A DNA stretch of 47,420 nt from Paracoccus denitrificans (GCA_005768755.1 VAFL01000021.1:1-47420), one strand, 5' to 3'. Positions 34,417-43,964 are shown, counted from the first letter of the stretch. Notes: generated from the sequence alone by a model not told the origin. Made by a program: numbers and translations.

Positions 34417-35771
34417 GTGCGGTTACTTTCGGAAAGGCTGACGGAGGAGCCGCCACCATGGCTGTCGCCGGACCGGACGGCATGGGCGGCAGCGGTGACG
34501 CCATGGCTCATCGCCCGGCTGCGGCGCATGTTCTGCGCCCAGGCCGGCGGGCTATCTGCGGCTGAGGGCGTTGACGGATCAGGCGATGGGGCGCCGCCGA
34601 TCGTGCCCATTGAGGAGCTGCCGCCGGACGCCGCGAACCCCGCTTTTGCGCCGTCGGAATAGCTGGATTTCATACTGTCGGCGGAGCGAGACGCGGCACG
34701 CTTGAGGGGCGAGATGGCTGCGGATGCTCCGGTGCGCGCCACGCCACCAAGGCCGGACGCGACACCGGCTGCACCGGACCCGCCCATGGAACTGAGCGTA
34801 TAGGCCGACGAGGCCGCACCGGCGGCCGAGGCCCCGCCGCGGGCAAGTGCAGCACCGCCCGAAAGTGCGGCACCGCCACCACGCGCCGCAAGCATGGTCA
34901 CGCCACCGCCCGCGACAGCAGCACCGCCGACCGCGAGGCCGGTTCCAACCGCCGCCCCTGCGCTGAGTTGCGGGCCGCCCGAGACGAGGCCGGTGGCGAT
35001 ACCGGGACCGAAGATACCGAGGCCGAGAAGAGAAAGGGCGGCCAGCACGATGGCCATGGCGTCGTCAATGGTCGGGGTCGCACCGCCGAAGCCTGCAGTG
35101 AATTGGCCGAAGAGCGTCGAGCCGATGCCGATGATGACGGTCAACACCAGCACCTTGATGCCGGATGAGACGACATTGCCCAGGACCCTTTCAGCCATGA
35201 AGGCGGTCTTGCCGAAGAGACCGAAGGGGATCAGCACGAAGCCTGCAAGCGTCGTCAGCTTGAACTCGATCAGGGTGACGAAGAGCTGGATCGCCAGGAT
35301 GAAGAAGGCGAGGATCACCAGTGCCCAGGCGAAGAACAGGCAGAGGATCTGCACGAGGTTTTCAAAGACCGCGATCCAGCCCATGAGATCGGAAATGGAT
35401 TCGAGCAGCGGGCGCCCGGCATCGAGGCCGATCTGGGCGACGCGGCCAGGGCGCAGGAGATCGGCGGCAGAAAACCCCGTGCCCGAGGCCATGAGGCCGA
35501 GGCCGGCGAAGCTCTCGAAGACGATGCGGGCGAGATTGTTCCAGTTGGCGATGATATAGGCGAAGACGCCGACGAAGATCGTCTTCTTCACCAGGCGCGC
35601 GATGATGTCGTCGTCGGCGCCCCAGGCCCAGAACAGGGCGGCGAGCGTCACGTCGATGACGATGAGCGTCGTGGCAATAAAGGCAACCTCACCGCCGAGC
35701 AGGCCAAAGCCCGAGTCGATGTAGCCGGTGAAGATGCCGAGAAAATTGTCGATGACCCCCGTCCCGCCCAT
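34413..35771 (-). CDS. trbL: Conjugal transfer protein TrbL (VirB6-like)
   Basis: 452 residues. A polytopic inner-membrane protein with about six to seven helices in the first 300 residues, starting MGGTGVIDNFLGIFTGYIDS, and the conserved GFVLIPFGLFGKTAFMAERV. The last 150 residues are Ala/Gly/Ser-rich low complexity, typical of TrbL. It forms the inner-membrane channel part of the mating apparatus. Overlaps trbF by 4 bases and follows the trbK-like gene by two. Confidence 0.94.
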   Translation of the reverse strand: MGGTGVIDNFLGIFTGYIDSGFGLLGGEVAFIATTLIVIDVTLAALFWAWGADDDIIARLVKKTIFVGVFAYIIANWNNLARIVFESFAGLGLMASGTGFSAADLLRPGRVAQIGLDAGRPLLESISDLMGWIAVFENLVQILCLFFAWALVILAFFILAIQLFVTLIEFKLTTLAGFVLIPFGLFGKTAFMAERVLGNVVSSGIKVLVLTVIIGIGSTLFGQFTAGFGGATPTIDDAMAIVLAALSLLGLGIFGPGIATGLVSGGPQLSAGAAVGTGLAVGGAAVAGGGVTMLAARGGGAALSGGAALARGGASAAGAASSAYTLSSMGGSGAAGVASGLGGVARTGASAAISPLKRAASRSADSMKSSYSDGAKAGFAASGGSSSMGTIGGAPSPDPSTPSAADSPPAWAQNMRRSRAMSHGVTAAAHAVRSGDSHGGGSSVSLSESNRT

Positions 35772-35773
35772 GA

Positions 35774-36061
35774 TTATCGCCCCTCATCCGGGCCAGGCGT
35801 CGACGGCGCGGGTGTCCGGCCGAGAAACCGGTCGCGGGTCTCGGCCCAGATGCCCAGGCAGGCGGCATCATTGGCTGCCGCCTCTCCCATCTCCTGACAG
35901 CGGCGCTGCCCTTCGCGCAGGGGATCGACCTGACGCGAAAGCGCAGGAGCGGAAGGTGCTGGCGCGGGGGCTTCCTCGCGGGTCATCTCGATGATCGCCG
36001 CGGTGATCGCGACGGCGACGAACACGATGGCGGCAATCCGGACCAGCACCTTCCCTTCCAT
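35774..36061 (-). CDS. TrbK-like entry-exclusion protein (TrbK-alt)
   Basis: 95 residues: an N-terminal membrane helix (about 8-25, IAAIVFVAVAITAAIIEM), then a short soluble part with RQVDPLREGQRRCQEMGEAA and NDAACLGIWAETRDRFLG. This Cys-x-n-Cys and WAE pattern is that of the TrbK-alt proteins encoded between trbJ and trbL in Rhizobiales/Rhodobacterales elements, assumed to block redundant transfer. The identification rests on position and this pattern. Confidence 0.85.
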   Translation of the reverse strand: MEGKVLVRIAAIVFVAVAITAAIIEMTREEAPAPAPSAPALSRQVDPLREGQRRCQEMGEAAANDAACLGIWAETRDRFLGRTPAPSTPGPDEGR

Positions 36062-36078
36062 GATCTGCCCTCCCCGGC

Positions 36079-36861
36079 TCAGTTGAACATCTGCGCGTTG
36101 CCGGGCTGGTAGCCCGAACCCGGGTTGAGGAACCGCTCGCGCTGGATGCGGCCCTGCTCGGCGGCGGTCGCGCGTTCGGCCTCCGTGAGGGCCTCGGCCC
36201 GGCCATTGGCCGAGATGACCGCGATCAGGTCGGAAAGCTGCTGCGACTGGAGGGCGAGAAGCTGGTTGCCGGCCTGAGTGGCCTGAAGCGCGCCGGTCGC
36301 GCCCTGGCTTTCGCCGACGAGCGCGGACATCTCAGCCCGGTTAGTGTCGATGTTACCGACGACACCGGCCTGCACCCGCATGGCGTCCTGAAGACCCCCA
36401 ACGGTATTCTCCCAGCGGGACCGGGCATCGGCGATGAGCTGCTGGTCGGTGGTTGCGAGAGAGAGATTGCCGTAATCCTGCTGGAACATCTGGTCGATGT
36501 TCTGCACGTCGAAGGCGATATTCTGGGCCTGTCCGAGAAGCTGCTGGGTGCGCTGGACGTTCTGCTGAAGCGCCTGAAGCGAACTGTAGGGCAGGCTCGC
36601 AAGGTTGCGGGCCTGGTTGATCAGCATCTGCGCCTCGTTCTGGAGCGAGGTGATCTGGTTGTTGATCTGCTCCAGCGTGCGGGCGGCGGTCAGCAGGTTC
36701 TCGGCATGGTTGGTCGGGTCGTAGACGATCCTGCCGAACCCGCCAAAGAAGGCGTGGGCCGGCGTCGTGAACACCGGGGCCAGCGCCAGCGGTGCGGCAA
36801 GCGCCAGGGCAAGCGCCGAAGTGCTGACCATTCGGGTGAACCGGGGAATTGCGCGCGTCAT
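36079..36861 (-). CDS. trbJ: Conjugal transfer protein TrbJ (VirB5-like)
   Basis: 260 residues with a signal peptide ending TTPAHA. The mature protein begins FFGGFGRIVYDPTNHAENLL, the family signature, followed by long coiled-coil helices (LEQINNQITSLQNEAQMLIN, then LQQNVQRTQQLLGQAQNIAF) and a small C-terminal tail. TrbJ is the pilus-associated periplasmic subunit. It overlaps the trbE stop by 4 bases. Confidence 0.95.
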   Translation of the reverse strand: MTRAIPRFTRMVSTSALALALAAPLALAPVFTTPAHAFFGGFGRIVYDPTNHAENLLTAARTLEQINNQITSLQNEAQMLINQARNLASLPYSSLQALQQNVQRTQQLLGQAQNIAFDVQNIDQMFQQDYGNLSLATTDQQLIADARSRWENTVGGLQDAMRVQAGVVGNIDTNRAEMSALVGESQGATGALQATQAGNQLLALQSQQLSDLIAVISANGRAEALTEAERATAAEQGRIQRERFLNPGSGYQPGNAQMFN

Positions 36862-39368
36862 GGTGTAATCTCCTCTTCATCCAGGATGAGTTCGATTTCG
36901 CCGACGTCAGCGACTGTCGGCGGCGGGATTTCGTTTTCGGTTACGAGATTGGTGAGGTCAGGGATGAGATCGGCGGCCCATTCGACGCCGCGTGCGTGAA
37001 GCCAGGCGGAGAGGAACCCGTCGCGGCCATGTTCGGCAAGGATCTCGTTTATCAGCGTCTGATCGGATTTGGCCGATGCGGCGCAGAGCGCCAATCCGAC
37101 TTCCGACAAGCCAAGGTCGAACAAGCGGTTGCCGCGCCGCGACTGGCAGTAGTAGTCCCGCTTGGGCGTGGCCCGCGCGAGGATTTCGATCTGCCTGTCG
37201 TTGAGGCCGAAGCGGCGATAGATCGCCGTGATCTGCGGCTCGATGGCGCGCTCGTTCGGCAAGAGGAGCCGCGTCGGGCAGCTTTCGATGATCGCCGGCG
37301 CGATGGCGGAATTATCAATGTCGGACAGCGACTGCGTGGCGAAGATGACACTGGCGTTCTTCTTGCGCAGGGTCTTGAGCCACTCCCTGAGCTGGTCTGC
37401 AAACCCTTCGTCATCGAGCGCCAGCCAGCCCTCGTCGATAATCAGCAGCGTGGGCCGCCCGTCCAACCTGTCACCGATGCGATGGAACAGGTAGGACAGA
37501 ACCGCCGGCGCTGCGCCGGTGCCGACCAGACCCTCGATCTCGAACGCCTGCACGTCGGCAGAGCCAAGATGCTCGGTCTCGGCATCGAGAAGGCGTCCAT
37601 AGGGACCACCGACACAATAAGAGCGCAGCGCCTGTTTCAGGTCATTGGATTGCAGCAGCACGGCGAGGCCGGTGATGGTGCGCTCTCCGACCGGAGCGGA
37701 CGCCAGCGAGGTCAGCGCCGTCCAGAGATGCTCCTTCACCTCGGGCGTGATCTGGATATTCTCGCGCATCAGGATTGCCACGATCCAATCGGCAGCCCAG
37801 GCCCGATCGGCAGTCTCGTGGATGCGGGCCAGCGGTTGCAGCGAAACAGACGTTTCGGAAGCGTCGGTCAGTTCGCCGCCGAGATCATGCCAATCACCCT
37901 GCATAGCGAGTGCGGAGGCACGGATGGAGCCGCCGAAATCGAAGGCGAAGACCTGTGAGCGCGCGTAGCGGCGGAACTGTAAGGCCATCAGCGCCAGCAG
38001 CACCGACTTGCCGGCGCCGGTCGGTCCGACGACGAGTGTATGGCCCACGTCGCCGACATGAAGGGACAGCCGGAACGGGGTCGATCCTTCGGTCCTGCCG
38101 TAAAGCAGCGGGGGTGCGCCAAAGTGATCGTCCCGTTCCGGCCCCGCCCACACGGCGGACGAAGGGACCATGTGGGCAAGGTTGAGCGTCGAGACCGGGG
38201 GCTGGCGGACATTGGCATAGGCATGTCCAGGCAGGCTGCCGAGCCAGGCGTCGACGGCATTGACCGTCTCGACCATGACGCTGAAATCGCGGGACTGGAT
38301 GATCTTCTCGACCAGCCGCAGCTTTTCGTCGGCGCGGCGGGCGTCCTCGCCCCAGACGGTGACGGTCGCCGTGACATAGGCCATGCCGGCCATGTCGGCG
38401 CCGAGTTCCTGCAACGCCATATCCGCGTCGGCGGCCTTGTTCGCGGCATCGGTGTCCACGAGCGCGGATTGCTCGTTGGTCATCACCTCCTTGATGATCG
38501 CCGCGATGCTCTTGCGCTTGGCGAACCATTGCCGGCGGATTTTGGTCAGCAGCCGGGTCGCGTCGGTCTTGTCCATGAGGATGGCGCGGGTGGACCATCG
38601 GTAGGGAAAGGCCAGCCGGTTCATCTCGTCGAGGAGGCCGGGGGTGGTCGTGCCGGGAAAGCCGGTGATCGTCAGCACCCGGAGATGCGACAAGCCCAGG
38701 CGCGGCTCCAGCCCGCCGGTCAGCGGCTGATCGGCCAGCAGAGCGTCGAGATACATCGGCACTTCCGGCACGCGGACGCGATGCCGATTGGTCGAGATGG
38801 TGGAATGGAGGTAGGTCAGCGTGCCGGCGTCATCGAGCCAGCTACATTCCGGCATGAAGCCGTCGAGCAGCGCCAGCACGCGGTCGGTGCGGTCGATGAA
38901 GCCGCGCACCAGCTCCCACGGGTTCACGCCCGAGGTCTCGCGGCCCTCGTAAAGCCAGGACTCCGATCGTGCGGCATCTTCGGCGGGCGGGAGCCAGAGG
39001 AAGGTCAGGAAGTAACCGGAGACGAAATGGCTGCCCTCTTCCTCGAAATCGGCCTTGCGCTCGGCATCGACCAATGCCGAGGCGGGATCGGGGAAGCGGT
39101 CCGCAGGATAGGTTGCGGCCTCCGAACGCTGTGCTTCCACGAAAATGGCCCAGCCAGAGCCGAGACGGCGGAAGGCGTTGTTCAGCCGTCCCGCGACCGC
39201 AACCAGTTCGGCCGCGACGGCGGAATCCAGATCGGGGCCACGAAACTTCGCCGTCCGCTGAAACGAGCCATCCTTGTTGAGGACAACTCCCTCCCCGACC
39301 AGCGCCACCCAGGGCAGATAATCGGCCAGGCGGGAAGCGGTGCGGCGGTATTCTGCGAGATTCATCAT
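36858..39368 (-). CDS. trbE: Conjugal transfer ATPase TrbE (VirB4-like)
   Basis: 836 residues. The N-terminal CagE/VirB4 domain is followed by the ATPase core: Walker A VVGPTGAGKSVLLALMAL, Walker B PTLLIIDEGWLALDDE, and the motif VIFATQSLSDI. It powers pilus assembly and substrate movement at the inner membrane. Two in-frame ATGs (39368 and 39365) are present; either gives NLAEYRRTASRLADYL. It lies ten bases after trbD and overlaps trbJ. Confidence 0.96.
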   Translation of the reverse strand: MMNLAEYRRTASRLADYLPWVALVGEGVVLNKDGSFQRTAKFRGPDLDSAVAAELVAVAGRLNNAFRRLGSGWAIFVEAQRSEAATYPADRFPDPASALVDAERKADFEEEGSHFVSGYFLTFLWLPPAEDAARSESWLYEGRETSGVNPWELVRGFIDRTDRVLALLDGFMPECSWLDDAGTLTYLHSTISTNRHRVRVPEVPMYLDALLADQPLTGGLEPRLGLSHLRVLTITGFPGTTTPGLLDEMNRLAFPYRWSTRAILMDKTDATRLLTKIRRQWFAKRKSIAAIIKEVMTNEQSALVDTDAANKAADADMALQELGADMAGMAYVTATVTVWGEDARRADEKLRLVEKIIQSRDFSVMVETVNAVDAWLGSLPGHAYANVRQPPVSTLNLAHMVPSSAVWAGPERDDHFGAPPLLYGRTEGSTPFRLSLHVGDVGHTLVVGPTGAGKSVLLALMALQFRRYARSQVFAFDFGGSIRASALAMQGDWHDLGGELTDASETSVSLQPLARIHETADRAWAADWIVAILMRENIQITPEVKEHLWTALTSLASAPVGERTITGLAVLLQSNDLKQALRSYCVGGPYGRLLDAETEHLGSADVQAFEIEGLVGTGAAPAVLSYLFHRIGDRLDGRPTLLIIDEGWLALDDEGFADQLREWLKTLRKKNASVIFATQSLSDIDNSAIAPAIIESCPTRLLLPNERAIEPQITAIYRRFGLNDRQIEILARATPKRDYYCQSRRGNRLFDLGLSEVGLALCAASAKSDQTLINEILAEHGRDGFLSAWLHARGVEWAADLIPDLTNLVTENEIPPPTVADVGEIELILDEEEITP

Positions 39369-39378
39369 GGATCAAACC

Positions 39379-39660
39379 TCACACCGAGAGATGGCCGGGG
39401 ATGCGCAGATGGCGGCGCGCGACCTCGACGAAGAGCGGATCGCGCTTGGCGGCCCAGACGGCGGCGATGTGACCGACCGCCCAGATCAGGATGCCGGCGA
39501 GCCAGAGCTGGAGGCCGAGGCCGACTGCCCCGGCCAGCGTGCCGTTCAGGATCGCGACGGATCGCGGCGCCCCACCGAGCAGGATCGGCTCGGTCAGGGC
39601 GCGGTGGACCGGGACAGCGAAGCCCGGCACCGCGTCGAGCGCCTCGAAACTCACGGCCAT
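39379..39660 (-). CDS. trbD: Conjugal transfer protein TrbD (VirB3-like)
   Basis: 93 residues: PGFAVPVHRALTEPILLGGA is the VirB3/TrbD signature, then two close membrane helices and a cytoplasmic tail (AAKRDPLFVEVARRHLRIPG). It joins TrbE at the membrane. The ATG at 39660 overlaps the trbC stop by one base. Confidence 0.94.
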   Translation of the reverse strand: MAVSFEALDAVPGFAVPVHRALTEPILLGGAPRSVAILNGTLAGAVGLGLQLWLAGILIWAVGHIAAVWAAKRDPLFVEVARRHLRIPGHLSV

Positions 39661-39989
39661 CAGACCAGCGCTCCGCCGCCGAAGCTGAAGAACGAGAGGA
39701 AGAAGGAGCTGGCGGCGAAGGCGATGGAGATGCCGAAGACGATCTGGATCAGTCGCCTGAAGCCGCCGCCGGTGTCGCCGAAAGCCAACGTCAGGCCTGT
39801 GACGATGATGATAATCACCGCCACGATTTTCGCCACCGGCCCTTCGACGGATTCGAGGATGGATTGCAACGGCGCTTCCCAGGGCATCGAAGAGCCGGAG
39901 GCAAAGGCCGGGGATGTCATCAGGCTCACCCAGGCGAAGGCGGCGGCGGTTGCGATATGGTGACGGATGCGGAAGGCGCGACGGATCAT
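39660..39989 (-). CDS. trbC: Conjugal transfer pilin TrbC (VirB2-like)
   Basis: 109 residues. A long signal sequence ending SPAFA, then a mature part with two hydrophobic helices (VAKIVAVIIIIVTGLTLAFG and GISIAFAASSFFLSFF), the VirB2/TrbC layout. It is the pilus subunit, cyclised in known systems. The start overlaps the trbB end by 4 bases. Confidence 0.93.
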   Translation of the reverse strand: MIRRAFRIRHHIATAAAFAWVSLMTSPAFASGSSMPWEAPLQSILESVEGPVAKIVAVIIIIVTGLTLAFGDTGGGFRRLIQIVFGISIAFAASSFFLSFFSFGGGALV

Positions 39990-40984
39990 GCAGGTTCTCC
40001 AGTGTTGCGAGTGGTGCCGGGTTCTGAAAAGGCGGGGAAAATCCGGTAGTCGCCGTCGGGACCGAGACCATCGACGCGGGCGAGTTCGACAAGCCGCCGT
40101 GCGGAACCGCGACCGGCAAGGACGGCCACGAGGTCGATGGTTTCGGCGATCATGGCGCGCGGGACGGTGACGACGGCTTCCTGGATCAATTGTTCGAGGC
40201 GGCGAAGCGCGCCGATGCCGGAACCGGCATGGATGGTGCCGATCCCTCCGGGGTGCCCGGTGCCCCAGGCTTTGAGGAGATCGAGCGCCTCGGCGCCACG
40301 CACCTCACCGATCGGAATACGGTCGGGACGCAGCCGCAGCGAGGAACGGACCAGATCGGACAGAGTGGCAACGCCATCCTTGGTCCGCATGGCGACAAGG
40401 TTGGGTGCCGCGCATTGCAGCTCGCGGGTGTCCTCGATGATGACGACGCGATCCTGCGTCTTGGCCACCTCGGCCAGCAGCGCATTGGTCAGCGTGGTCT
40501 TGCCGGTGGACGTGCCACCGGCGACGAGGATGTTCGCACGCGACTGGACGGCGGCGCGGAGCGTTTCCGCTTGACCGGCGGACATGATGCCGGCCGCCAC
40601 GTAGTCGTCGAGTGTGAAGACCGTGACGGCGGGCTTGCGGATGGCGAAGGCGGGTGCGGCGACGACCGGCGGCAGCAGGCCCTCGAAGCGCTCGCCGGTC
40701 TCCGGCAGTTCGGCCGAGACGCGGGGGCTGCGGGCATGCACTTCCACACCGACATGGTGGGCGACCAGCCGCACGATGCGCTCACCATCGGCAGCCGACA
40801 GTATCTCGCCCGTATCGGCCAGTCCCTCGGACAGCCGGTCCACCCAGATCCGGCCATCGGGGTTCAGCATGACCTCGACGACCGACGGGTCTTGCAGCAG
40901 GGCTGAGATGGCAGGCCCGAGCGCCGTTCGGAGCATGCGCGCGCCGCGGTCCACCGTTGCCTGATTGTGGTTGATGCCTGCCAT
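39986..40984 (-). CDS. trbB: Conjugal transfer ATPase TrbB (VirB11-like)
   Basis: 332 residues of the VirB11/TrbB family: Walker A GGTSTGKTTL (156-165), Asp box VVIIEDTRELQC, Walker B region RPDRIPIGEVRGAEALDLLK, and His box GTGHPGGIGTIHA. A hexameric ATPase at the base of the secretion channel. It is the first gene of the trb operon; a promoter should lie upstream in 40985-41388, but I see no clear one. Confidence 0.96.
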   Translation of the reverse strand: MAGINHNQATVDRGARMLRTALGPAISALLQDPSVVEVMLNPDGRIWVDRLSEGLADTGEILSAADGERIVRLVAHHVGVEVHARSPRVSAELPETGERFEGLLPPVVAAPAFAIRKPAVTVFTLDDYVAAGIMSAGQAETLRAAVQSRANILVAGGTSTGKTTLTNALLAEVAKTQDRVVIIEDTRELQCAAPNLVAMRTKDGVATLSDLVRSSLRLRPDRIPIGEVRGAEALDLLKAWGTGHPGGIGTIHAGSGIGALRRLEQLIQEAVVTVPRAMIAETIDLVAVLAGRGSARRLVELARVDGLGPDGDYRIFPAFSEPGTTRNTGEPA

Positions 40985-41388
40985 CTCGTCCCCGTTCCAC
41001 CGGGGAGGCGAGAGTTCCCCGGATGGGGATGACTAAAAGAGACCCCAAAGCGGCCGTTTCAACAAGTTTCGACCGTCGTAGTAGTGTGGCGTGCAAATAC
41101 AGGAGAATGGCGGTGATGCTACTCAGGGCCAAGGCGGCGCGGCGCGGGGGAGTCGCTCAACACAAGCCGGCTGATTCGATGAACATTGCGACCTTGCGGA
41201 CCAAGTTGCCGTTCGCTGCTGAGGCGCGGTAATCGGCTGCACTGCAGCAAGCTCGACCAGCAGGGGCGAAAAGGCGGGCTTTCGCTGCTTCTGCGCCGGA
41301 GGCGTGGTGCAATGACGGGGGCGGACATTCGTGGGTTCGTCATCAGTGTCCAGCAGGCCAACCACTTGGTGCTGGACTGATCAGAGCT
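40985..41388. other. 404-bp gap upstream of trbB
   Basis: No gene recognised. In related elements the coupling-protein gene traG and a small copG gene precede trbB; neither is here. Instead the UvrD-type helicase gene of the defence remnant ends at 41389. Small open frames on both strands carry no known family pattern. The region must contain the trb promoter. Confidence 0.5.
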
Positions 41389-43305
41389 TCATTGCGCTGG
41401 TTGATCGGGCAACACGAAACCCATCTCGCGTAGAAAACGTGACGGTTGCTTGTTCCATCCCCGATAGTTGTCTGCATAGGAGAGGCAGAGCCACTCTCGC
41501 GCACGCGTGATAGCCACGAAGCAGTTGCGCCGCTCCTCTTCCATTTCAGCGCTGTTCTCGCCCGCCTTCAGGCTTTGAAAGCTCGGCAAGATGTCCTCCG
41601 CCAGTCCGACCACATAAACATGATCGAACTCCTTCCCCTTGGCGCCGTGGATCGTCATAAGGGTCACGGTATTGCTGCCGACTGGGGCTTCCTTTGAGCG
41701 GATGGCCAGTTCCTGGAGAAACTGTTCAAGTGGCGCATCGCGGCCGATGGTTTTGCCGATACTTCTCACAAGATCGGACCAAGCCGCCCGGTCTTCTGCA
41801 ATGTCACTGGCTTCATCGTCCTGCGCCGGGATCATGGCGAGGACTGCGTCAACAAACTGCCTGAACCGCGCGGGCTCCTTTGCGAAGGTTGCAGCTACAT
41901 CGACGAGAGCGTTGCCATTGACATCATCACCCAGTCCGGCTTTGACCGCTACCGCCCATTCATCGAGCAGGGAGCGTTCCGTCAATTCGGTGGCGGTGAT
42001 GATGAGATCGACACGGGCGTCAGTGCCAAACCAACGATTGAAAGCGCCGGTCAGGGTTTCCAGCGCACGCCGATCAAGCGGGCGCAGCGCTTGGCGAAGT
42101 ACGGCAGTGAGCCACAGGAACTGAGGTGATCGGAAATCATCGCGGCGCTGAGAAATGACCGCACTGACCTGCTTCTGCGTCAGCGCGGATTGAAGCTTTT
42201 CTAGCATGTAGCGCGTACGGGCCAGTACCGCGACTTCACCCCATCGAGCGCGGTCGATTTTGGCGATGCCTTCCGCAATCGACGCGGCTTCCACCTCGTC
42301 GGTGGAATAGCGTAGGACGCGGATGTGCTGTTCATCGCGATATTTCAGCGAGGTCTTGCCCGCCTCCAGCGGCTGCTTGGCGGCCGTGCGTTGCAGATTA
42401 TGGACCACAAGATGGTTCGCGGCGGCAACAATTGCGGGCGGACAACGGTAGTTTGTGGGAAGCTGCAGTTCCTGCGGGGAAAAGTCGGCTCGGAACCGCT
42501 GGATCTGTTGGTAGCTCGCGCCGTTCCACTGGTAGATGATCTGGTCATCGTCGGCGACGGCGAAGACATTCCTGAAATCCTTGCCGGCGAGCGCGCGGAT
42601 TAGTCGGTACTGCCCATCGGTAGTGTCCTGAAACTCGTCGAACATCCAGTAGGCATAGGTCTTGCGATAGCGTCCGGCGATGCCGGGGAAGTCTGTGACA
42701 AGGCGATAGGCCTGGGCGATGAGCGAACCAAAATCTAGGGCATTGGCTTGGGTGAGCGCCGCCTCGTATGCGGTGTATACCTGCTCCACCCGTGCGCCAT
42801 CGGACGGATCACGAAAGTATCGGGCCGAGCCTGTCGGTTGGATAAGCTGCGACTTAAGCTTGTCAATGGTAGACAGAAGCCGAACGTCGTTTTGGCTCAG
42901 GCCCGCCTGTTTGATCGCGTCGCGCAAAATTTCCTGGCGATCGACGTCGAGCGAGTAGATTGCAAAATCAGGGTTGATGCCAATGTGGGAGCCGTGCTGC
43001 TGCAGCATCTGCATGCAGAAGGAGTGAAAGGTCCCGATCAGAGCGCGCCGTTCCTGTTCAGGTACCAATGCAGTGACGCGCGCGGACATTTCGTCAGCCG
43101 CCTTGTTGGTGAAGGTCAGAGCCAGCACGCGGAACGAACGATCGGGCGTATCGGCAAGCAGCTTGGCCACCCGCGTCGTCAGGACGCGGGTCTTGCCGGA
43201 GCCGGGGCCGGCGAGAACGAACATCGGGCCATCGCGCCAAGCGACAGCGATACTTTGTGCTTCGGTCAGTTCTGACAATGCCACGTTGAGGGCGGTATCG
43301 GTCAT
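41389..43305 (-). CDS. UvrD/Rep-type SF1 helicase (GajB-like)
   Basis: 638 residues. SF1A motifs: Q-motif LTEAQSIAVAWRDGPMFV, Walker A AGPGSGKT (32-39), motif Ia LTFTNKAADEM, Walker B MFDEFQDT (221-228), AVADDDQIIYQWNGA (motif III), MTIHGAKGKEFDHVYVVGL (motif V) and EEERRNCFVAITRARE (motif VI). I start at the ATG at 43305 (MTDTALNVAL), which overlaps the upstream gene by 4 bases; an upstream extension to 43383 lies inside that gene. In Gabija systems a UvrD-like helicase (GajB) is coupled to an OLD/TOPRIM nuclease (GajA), and the upstream fragment is such a nuclease end. The helicase is complete, but its partner is not. Confidence 0.85.
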   Translation of the reverse strand: MTDTALNVALSELTEAQSIAVAWRDGPMFVLAGPGSGKTRVLTTRVAKLLADTPDRSFRVLALTFTNKAADEMSARVTALVPEQERRALIGTFHSFCMQMLQQHGSHIGINPDFAIYSLDVDRQEILRDAIKQAGLSQNDVRLLSTIDKLKSQLIQPTGSARYFRDPSDGARVEQVYTAYEAALTQANALDFGSLIAQAYRLVTDFPGIAGRYRKTYAYWMFDEFQDTTDGQYRLIRALAGKDFRNVFAVADDDQIIYQWNGASYQQIQRFRADFSPQELQLPTNYRCPPAIVAAANHLVVHNLQRTAAKQPLEAGKTSLKYRDEQHIRVLRYSTDEVEAASIAEGIAKIDRARWGEVAVLARTRYMLEKLQSALTQKQVSAVISQRRDDFRSPQFLWLTAVLRQALRPLDRRALETLTGAFNRWFGTDARVDLIITATELTERSLLDEWAVAVKAGLGDDVNGNALVDVAATFAKEPARFRQFVDAVLAMIPAQDDEASDIAEDRAAWSDLVRSIGKTIGRDAPLEQFLQELAIRSKEAPVGSNTVTLMTIHGAKGKEFDHVYVVGLAEDILPSFQSLKAGENSAEMEEERRNCFVAITRAREWLCLSYADNYRGWNKQPSRFLREMGFVLPDQPAQ

Positions 43306-43688
43306 GTTAGGCCTCTCAATGCCAAGATTGCATTGCGGAATGATGCAGGCATGCGCTGCGCCAGCGCCGGGTTCTCGGCGCACTGTTTTGCGAGGACGGC
43401 TGCGTAGCCGCTCTTGTCGTTCTCGAGTGCCGCAATCAATGTCGCATCGTCAAAATCCGCTGCTCCTACGTTTCCAAAAGAGACAAGAATTGCTTTCAGT
43501 TCGTTTTGCAGTCCATCTGCTATGAGCTGCTGTTCGAGATAACCGGCCGGCAACGAGAAGGTGCGGCGAGCCATTTCCTCGGCGGAAAACTTTCGTGCGG
43601 TGATCCTGGCGATGTAGCCGAGCCCGGCGGCATCTCCATCGACGACGGCAAGCCAAGGATAACCGAGCGCTCTTGCAAGTACCGCAAA
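43302..43688 (-). pseudogene. C-terminal fragment of an OLD-family TOPRIM nuclease (GajA-like)
   Basis: Reading from about 43688 the frame gives FAVLARALGYPWLAVVDGDA, then AGLGYIARITARKFSAEEMA and a helical tail ending LRGLT. VVDGDAAG carries the paired acidic residues (DxD) of the TOPRIM fold as placed near the C-terminus of OLD/GajA proteins. The ABC-ATPase part and the first TOPRIM half are missing: at 43688 the sequence switches to an unrelated segment. An in-frame ATG at 43574 could still give a 90-residue product (MARRTFSLPAGYLE...), but it would lack the active residues. The stop overlaps the helicase start by 4 bases. Confidence 0.75.
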
Positions 43689-43964
43689 TATCTACCGTGT
43701 GCCTTCGGTCAACAACCTTGCGGATTATACCGAGCTGCCGTTCATGCTTGGCGCGGCGAAGGTCGGTAGCGAGCCCTTTTTGACGAATGCTGCCGAGCGA
43801 CTGGACGGCCGCTTCGGCGGACCCGCAGCTTAGCGAGGTGTTCTCCGTTCGGGTCTAGACATACTCCGTAATGCGTTTCAACAAGGCGACACCGGCACCT
43901 GATAGAACGCCGCAAGAAGACGTAAGCTCTTGACGACGCCCGGTGTCGAGCGGGTGGGGTCCTG
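43687..43964. other. Junction segment with a short unrecognised plus-strand frame
   Basis: On the plus strand 43687-43833 reads NIYRVPSVNNLADYTELPFM, LGAAKVGSEPFLTNAAERLD, GRFGGPAA and a stop. It looks like the end of a real protein, joined exactly where the nuclease fragment stops. I do not recognise its family. The remaining bases up to 43964 hold no gene that I can see. Confidence 0.4.

Noticed and set aside
38040..40049. 669-codon open frame on the plus strand
   Set aside because: Antisense to trbE, trbD and trbC, all recognised families with normal overlaps.
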